The notes below the pieces were generated by a model, which made no database searches, was not told where the DNA came from, and was given only the letters and a program-made list of their open reading frames with translations. From Pseudonocardia sp. MH-G8 (GTDB lineage Bacteria > Actinomycetota > Actinomycetes > Mycobacteriales > Pseudonocardiaceae): 64,000 nt of DNA. The translations under genes were made by a program, and so were the position numbers. The stretch is from positions 62,001 through 126,000 of the forward strand of contig NZ_NKYF01000026.1 in assembly GCF_002262885.1 (NCBI RefSeq), read 5' to 3'. Positions 62,209 through 64,000 of this stretch are shown piece after piece; the stretch's first letter is position 1, and each line of letters opens with the position of its first letter.

Positions 62209-63080
62209 CGCGCTCCGGAACCGAGGAACCGGGGAGCGAGGCGGCCGAGGGCCAGACGCCGCATCCAGACGAGCAGCGCGAGGGTGCTCGCGAGCAGCAC
62301 CGCCATCACCAGCTGGCCGGTCGGGCTGCTGTAGGGCGCGGCGAACGAGGGCACCAGTGCCAGCAGCACGAGGACACCGGCCTGGATGACCAGCAGCATC
62401 TTGATCGATTGACGTGACTCGGCACGGGCGGCCTCGATGTCGCGGCGAGCGCGGACATCACGGGCCAGCCCGTCGGCGAGCTGGCGCAGCACCCGCGCGA
62501 CACCCACGCTCTGCTGGTGCAGCGCGAGCATGACGGCCGCAGCCACGGCGTCGCCGTCGCGGTCGTCGAGTGCGTCGGCGAACTCCCGCAGGGCTGTCGT
62601 CGGGTTCGTCCCTTCGTCGGCCAGGCGGCGGGCGAGCGCTGCCACCGGTCGCTCGATGGCGTTGTCGACGTGTGGGGCGGTGACCCGGATGGCTTGCGCG
62701 AGTCCGACCGCGCCGCCGCCGACGAGGGTGTCGGCCATCCGTCGGCACCACGCTTCGAGCGCCTCCGACCGCTTGATCCGATCCTGGGCGGCCTTCGCCG
62801 AGCCGAGCAGCCATGGCGACCACACGCCGACCGCGACAACGGCCACGCCGACGACAGGCCACTCGGTGACCAGCCAGACCACGACTCCCCCCGCCACCCA
62901 CGCCAGCCACCGGATGCGGTCCTGCGCCGTGCCTCGGTCCGGCGTCCGCGCGCTCGCCACGATCGAGGTGACGCGCCGACGCCACCGCGACGGTGCCGCG
63001 TCACCGGTCGGCAATCCGAGGACGACCAGCAGGACACCGATCAGCGAGAAGGCGCCCGCGGCAGCGGCGAGGGCGCTCAC
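62205..63080 (-). CDS. tadB: TadB-like type II secretion F-domain protein
   Basis: 291 residues from GTG 63080, which overlaps the tadA stop (GTGA). N-terminal helices (SLIGVLLVVLGL, LAWVAGGVVVWLVTE), then the F domain (EAWCRRMADTLVGGGAVGLA, ALHQQSVGVARVLRQLADGL, ARAESRQSIKMLLVIQ) and two C-terminal helices. Partner of TadC in the Tad assembly platform. A GTG at 63107 would extend it into tadA and is not needed. Confidence 0.88.
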   Translation of the reverse strand: MSALAAAAGAFSLIGVLLVVLGLPTGDAAPSRWRRRVTSIVASARTPDRGTAQDRIRWLAWVAGGVVVWLVTEWPVVGVAVVAVGVWSPWLLGSAKAAQDRIKRSEALEAWCRRMADTLVGGGAVGLAQAIRVTAPHVDNAIERPVAALARRLADEGTNPTTALREFADALDDRDGDAVAAAVMLALHQQSVGVARVLRQLADGLARDVRARRDIEAARAESRQSIKMLLVIQAGVLVLLALVPSFAAPYSSPTGQLVMAVLLASTLALLVWMRRLALGRLAPRFLGSGAR

Positions 63081-64000
63081 CAGGCTCGCCGCCCCGGCTC
63101 GGACCACTGGTCGACATCGGGGCGATGCAGGAACGTGAGCGGCACGCCCGACTCGTCGAACGCATCCCGTCGTTGCGGCAACATCTGGAACCGGCCCCGC
63201 GGATCCGCGCCTCCGGACGGCGCCGCGAAGATCCTGTTCAGGGCGATGGCACCTACCTCGTTGACGTCGGTCACCTCGGCGATCTCCGCGACGAACCGAC
63301 GGGCACCCCCGAGCGCCGGGTGGGTCATGTGCCGCATGTGCACGACGTAGTCGATGCCTGTGGCAGCGAGGCGGGTGATGTAGCTGTCCGAGCAGTTCGG
63401 ACCGGCCCCCTCCAACGCAGCCACGATGAGCCGCTCGAGGGCGTCACCGGCGGAGCTCGCGTGCAGCGTGCACATCGAGCCGGGCATCCCCGCGGTCATG
63501 GCCTTGAGCATCGGCAACGCCTCCGGGCCCCGGACCTCGCCGACCACGACGCGCGTGACCGACATCCGAAGCGTCTGGTGCAGCAGTTGCGACAACGACA
63601 CCTCGCCGGCTCGCGTCCCGGTGGAGGAATCGGTCTCCGTCGAGCCGGGACGGGCCTGCATCGCGTAGAGAAGTGCGGGCGCCCGCGGCAACCGGTGCAG
63701 ATCGAGCTCGTACTCGGTCTCCAGCGTTGCGAACCGCTCATCGGGAGAGATTTCACGAGCGAGCGCGCGCAGCAGCGTCGTCTTCCCGACCGACGGCGGT
63801 CCCGTGATCAGTACGTTCCGTCGGGCCTGGACGAGCGCCCGCAGGAACAGCATGATGCCGACCGAGATCGTGCCGACCTGCAGCAGGTTGTCGAGGGTGA
63901 CGTCGACGAGCCTGTGGCGTCGGATCGTCACCGTCGGGCGGGGAACGACATCACGAAGGGCCGCCAGCCGCGAGCCGTCGGGGAGCTGCATGTTGAGCAT
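63077..64000 (-). CDS. tadA: TadA/CpaF-type secretion ATPase, 5' end outside window
   Basis: 307 codons of the C-terminal ATPase domain. Walker A GPPSVGKTTLLRAL, Asp box-like TLETEYELDLHRL, Walker B VTRVVVGEVRGPEALPML, His box GMPGSMCTLHASSAGDALER. It powers pilus assembly. The frame is still open at base 64000 and a full TadA is longer (about 400-500), so the true start is upstream of the window. Confidence 0.92.
   Translation of the reverse strand: MLNMQLPDGSRLAALRDVVPRPTVTIRRHRLVDVTLDNLLQVGTISVGIMLFLRALVQARRNVLITGPPSVGKTTLLRALAREISPDERFATLETEYELDLHRLPRAPALLYAMQARPGSTETDSSTGTRAGEVSLSQLLHQTLRMSVTRVVVGEVRGPEALPMLKAMTAGMPGSMCTLHASSAGDALERLIVAALEGAGPNCSDSYITRLAATGIDYVVHMRHMTHPALGGARRFVAEIAEVTDVNEVGAIALNRIFAAPSGGADPRGRFQMLPQRRDAFDESGVPLTFLHRPDVDQWSEPGRRAW

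Noticed and set aside
1..64000. CRISPR arrays, rRNA or tRNA genes
   Set aside because: No regularly spaced repeats or recognisable RNA gene sequences found by reading; short tandem repeats found are coding.

Overview
The window is very GC-rich, with dense genes, many GTG starts and 4-nt ATGA/GTGA overlaps. Gene content (mycothiol-type actinobacterial families, sigma-B/F-like promoters, Tad pilus cluster, MobP relaxase) points to an actinobacterium, most likely Pseudonocardia or a close relative. This is inferred from family recognition only. No rRNA, tRNA or CRISPR array was seen.

1-34.6 kb: a stress and central-carbon island. It holds a large-subunit type catalase, a phosphoribosyltransferase/hydrolase pair, a universal stress protein, an acyl-CoA dehydrogenase, transketolase, transaldolase and a ClpP-fold protein without catalytic residues. 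Two mirror-image divergent pairs each combine a ThDP-dependent pyruvate-oxidase-like enzyme with a ~1000-residue FAD/Fe-S D-2-hydroxyacid dehydrogenase (7.2-12.0 kb and 20.3-25.4 kb). Together these could oxidise D-lactate-like acids to pyruvate and then acetate, feeding electrons to the quinone pool. Many of these genes have a GGGTA(C/G) box just upstream, resembling the -10 of SigB/SigF general-stress promoters. The island carries deletion scars: an in-frame hypA-hypF chimera, a double 5' truncation of a sugar dehydrogenase and an NhaP antiporter, an fdhD scrap and MFS scraps. These suggest lost hydrogenase and formate metabolism.

26-37 kb: a holin-like membrane protein, a phytoene-desaturase-like oxidase, a CaCA exchanger, an XRE-ImmA/IrrE two-gene operon, a DUF1264 protein, a dead UPF0060 gene, and a thioredoxin-MerR-SpoIIAA operon under a textbook 19-bp-spacer MerR operator.

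37.6-39.1 kb: a complete single-gene IS66-type element with terminal inverted repeats and an 8-bp target duplication. It is followed by a frameshifted MFS transporter fused to a coiled coil and winged helix (39.5-42.0 kb), and an unusual PLD-nuclease/DnaB-helicase fusion (42.2-43.65 kb).

43.9-51.6 kb: a catabolic cluster with palindromic operator, PotD/F-like ABC transporter (four genes), amidohydrolase, LacI regulator and DAO-family oxidase, probably for an imported amide or amine compound.

51.8-56.2 kb: decayed integrase and XRE genes plus a mobilization module (MobC-like, relaxase, two unknowns), the remains of an integrative/mobilizable element.

56.2-64.0 kb (minus strand): a Tad/Flp pilus locus with TadA, TadB, TadC, a small pilin-like protein, three TadE/G-like pseudopilins, a LysM-BTAD membrane protein and a prepilin peptidase, nearly all translationally coupled.
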